Assembly: GCA_011772865.1 (NCBI GenBank)
Contig: WVYQ01000023.1
Coordinates: 89,530 to 133,802 of the forward strand
DNA length: 44,273 bases
Direction of reading: 5' to 3'
Origin: Woeseiaceae bacterium
GTDB lineage: Bacteria > Pseudomonadota > Gammaproteobacteria > Steroidobacterales > Woeseiaceae
The notes below the pieces were generated by a model, which saw nothing but the letters and a program-made list of their open reading frames with translations, had not been told where the DNA came from and searched no databases. Shown here piece after piece: positions 43,233 to 44,273 of this stretch (positions within the stretch are counted from its first letter, which is position 1; every line of letters starts with the position of its first letter). The position numbers were made by a program, and so were the translations under genes.

Positions 43233-44273
43233 CCTGGCCCGCATCGCCATTCTCGTCGTCGGCCTCGTAAGCGCCGGCACCGCCTACGCCCGCGACATTC
43301 ACTACGGGGCCGTCACCGACCCGGCGATCCTGCAATGCGACCAGCTGTACTGGCGCGGTAGCAACGCGGATGCCTCGCTGTGCTACGCCAATCTCCTGCG
43401 CGACGAAACGCCGGCGCCGGTCAAGGCCGAAGCGTCCTGGGCTTTGAACAACCTCAAGCAGGCTAACGAGTGGTTTCGCGTGGCAATGGCGGCCGCGCCG
43501 GACGATTACGCGACCAAGGTGCGCTGGGGCGATTTGTTCGCCGCGTCCCACCAGAATAGCGAAGCCATGAACATCTATCGCGAGGTGCTGGAACAGGACC
43601 CGACGAACCCGTTCGCCATGCTCGGCGCGGCGCGCGTACTCGTCGGCAGTTTTGAGGATGCCGCGAACGCTTACATCGAGCCCCTCGTCAACGGGCAGAC
43701 ATTCGACGATGGCGCAACGCTCGGCGCATGGCTGCTGATTGCGCGCGTGTCCCTCGAGAGCGGCAACTACGACGAGGTCGAGGCCGCCCTCGAGGAGGCC
43801 GACAAGCTTATTCGCGAGCACGACTGGCCGCCGCTCGAAGTCTATGCAATGCGGGCATCGCTCGATCTGCTCAACAATGCAGACCGTAGCGAGTGGACTG
43901 AGCTGTCACTGGCCTACAATCCGCACTGGGGCCAGATCCATGCGCTTCCGGCACATTTTTACGTCATCACCCGCCGCTATCGCGACGCGATCGATCTGTA
44001 CCAGAAAGCGATCGACATCGAGCCGGGACTCGCCGCGGCACACGAGGACATCGGCATCAACCTGCTGCGCGATAACCAGATGACCCGGGCGCGAGACCAC
44101 CTCGAGCGCGCCTACGAACTCGATCCGTTCAGCCCGCGTGCCGTGAACACACTGCGACTCATGGATTCCTACAGCAATTTTCGACTCGTCGACGACATGC
44201 CCGGCGAGGACGGCGGCGTCCCCGTCATCCTGCGCCTGCACGCTGATGAGGCGGAGGCCATCGCACCCTACGC
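43223..44273 (+). CDS. Exported TPR-repeat protein, 3' end cut by window
   Basis: About 350 residues are visible. Signal peptide (IAILVVGLVSAGTAYARD), then at least seven TPR-like helical pairs, e.g. ATKVRWGDLFAASHQNSEAMNIYREVLEQDPTN split across repeats, YRDAIDLYQKAIDIEPGLAAAHEDIG, and TRARDHLERAYELDPFSPRAV. After the last repeat, VDDMPGEDGGVPVILRLHADEAE may begin a further domain, possibly a peptidase-MA-like one as often seen after such TPRs, but it lies off the edge. The ATG overlaps the end of the caspase-like gene by ten bases, so the two are coupled. Confidence 0.85.

Overview
The window reads as chromosome of a GC-rich (about 60% by eye) Gram-negative bacterium, most likely a marine gammaproteobacterium. 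Supporting this are the Na+-pumping oxaloacetate decarboxylase (OadGAB), many outer-membrane beta-barrels and lipoproteins, and a MetA of a subfamily I recall from proteobacteria. No rRNA, tRNA, CRISPR array, insertion sequence or prophage was recognised. Genes are tightly packed and no gene-free stretch exceeds about 240 bases. The taxonomy is inference; no marker gene is present.

Layout. (1) 1-5692, minus strand: oadG-oadA-oadB, then a GT-C-type membrane glycosyltransferase and a GT2 polyprenyl-phosphate sugar synthase cut by the left edge. (2) 5929-16605, mixed strands: a one-POTRA Omp85-like barrel, a DUF4124 protein, a quinoprotein sugar dehydrogenase-like/diheme cytochrome fusion, an FMN 2-hydroxyacid dehydrogenase, a surface-fibre-like protein (SH3b, VEEx repeats, collagen-like tract, S74 chaperone), a BKACE enzyme, a VOC/HPPD-like dioxygenase divergent from an Lrp/AsnC regulator, a HEAT-repeat protein and a very acidic secreted protein. 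(3) 16718-24317: a GST, then a seven-gene minus-strand envelope operon (DUF4136 lipoprotein, periplasmic protein, three beta-barrels, an SCP2-like lipid-binding domain, a SYLF protein), preceded by another barrel. (4) 24337-27781, plus strand: two membrane-anchored alpha/beta hydrolases and a DUF3313 lipoprotein ending in a clear terminator.

(5) 27845-38428 is the most interesting part. A compact six-gene operon encodes MetA, a MetB-type enzyme, a MetY-type sulfhydrylase, an alpha/beta hydrolase, a hydroxyacyl-CoA dehydrogenase/crotonase fusion and a DmdC-like acyl-CoA dehydrogenase. It runs convergently into a DmdA-like (DMSP demethylase/GcvT family) gene, which is divergent from a methylenetetrahydrofolate-reductase-like gene. 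Together these suggest, but do not prove, a locus that demethylates DMSP or a related methylated compound, oxidises the acyl-CoA product, and captures the released methanethiol directly as methionine, with the methyl group passed to folate.

(6) 38481-44273, plus strand: an exported SAM-methyltransferase-like protein, then a DUF4159 - VWA/GATase-like membrane protein - caspase-like protein (catalytic Cys position occupied by Ser) - TPR protein cluster cut by the right edge.

A recurring structural feature is that three convergent gene pairs end in the same CTAG, each strand's TAG stop lying inside the other's.
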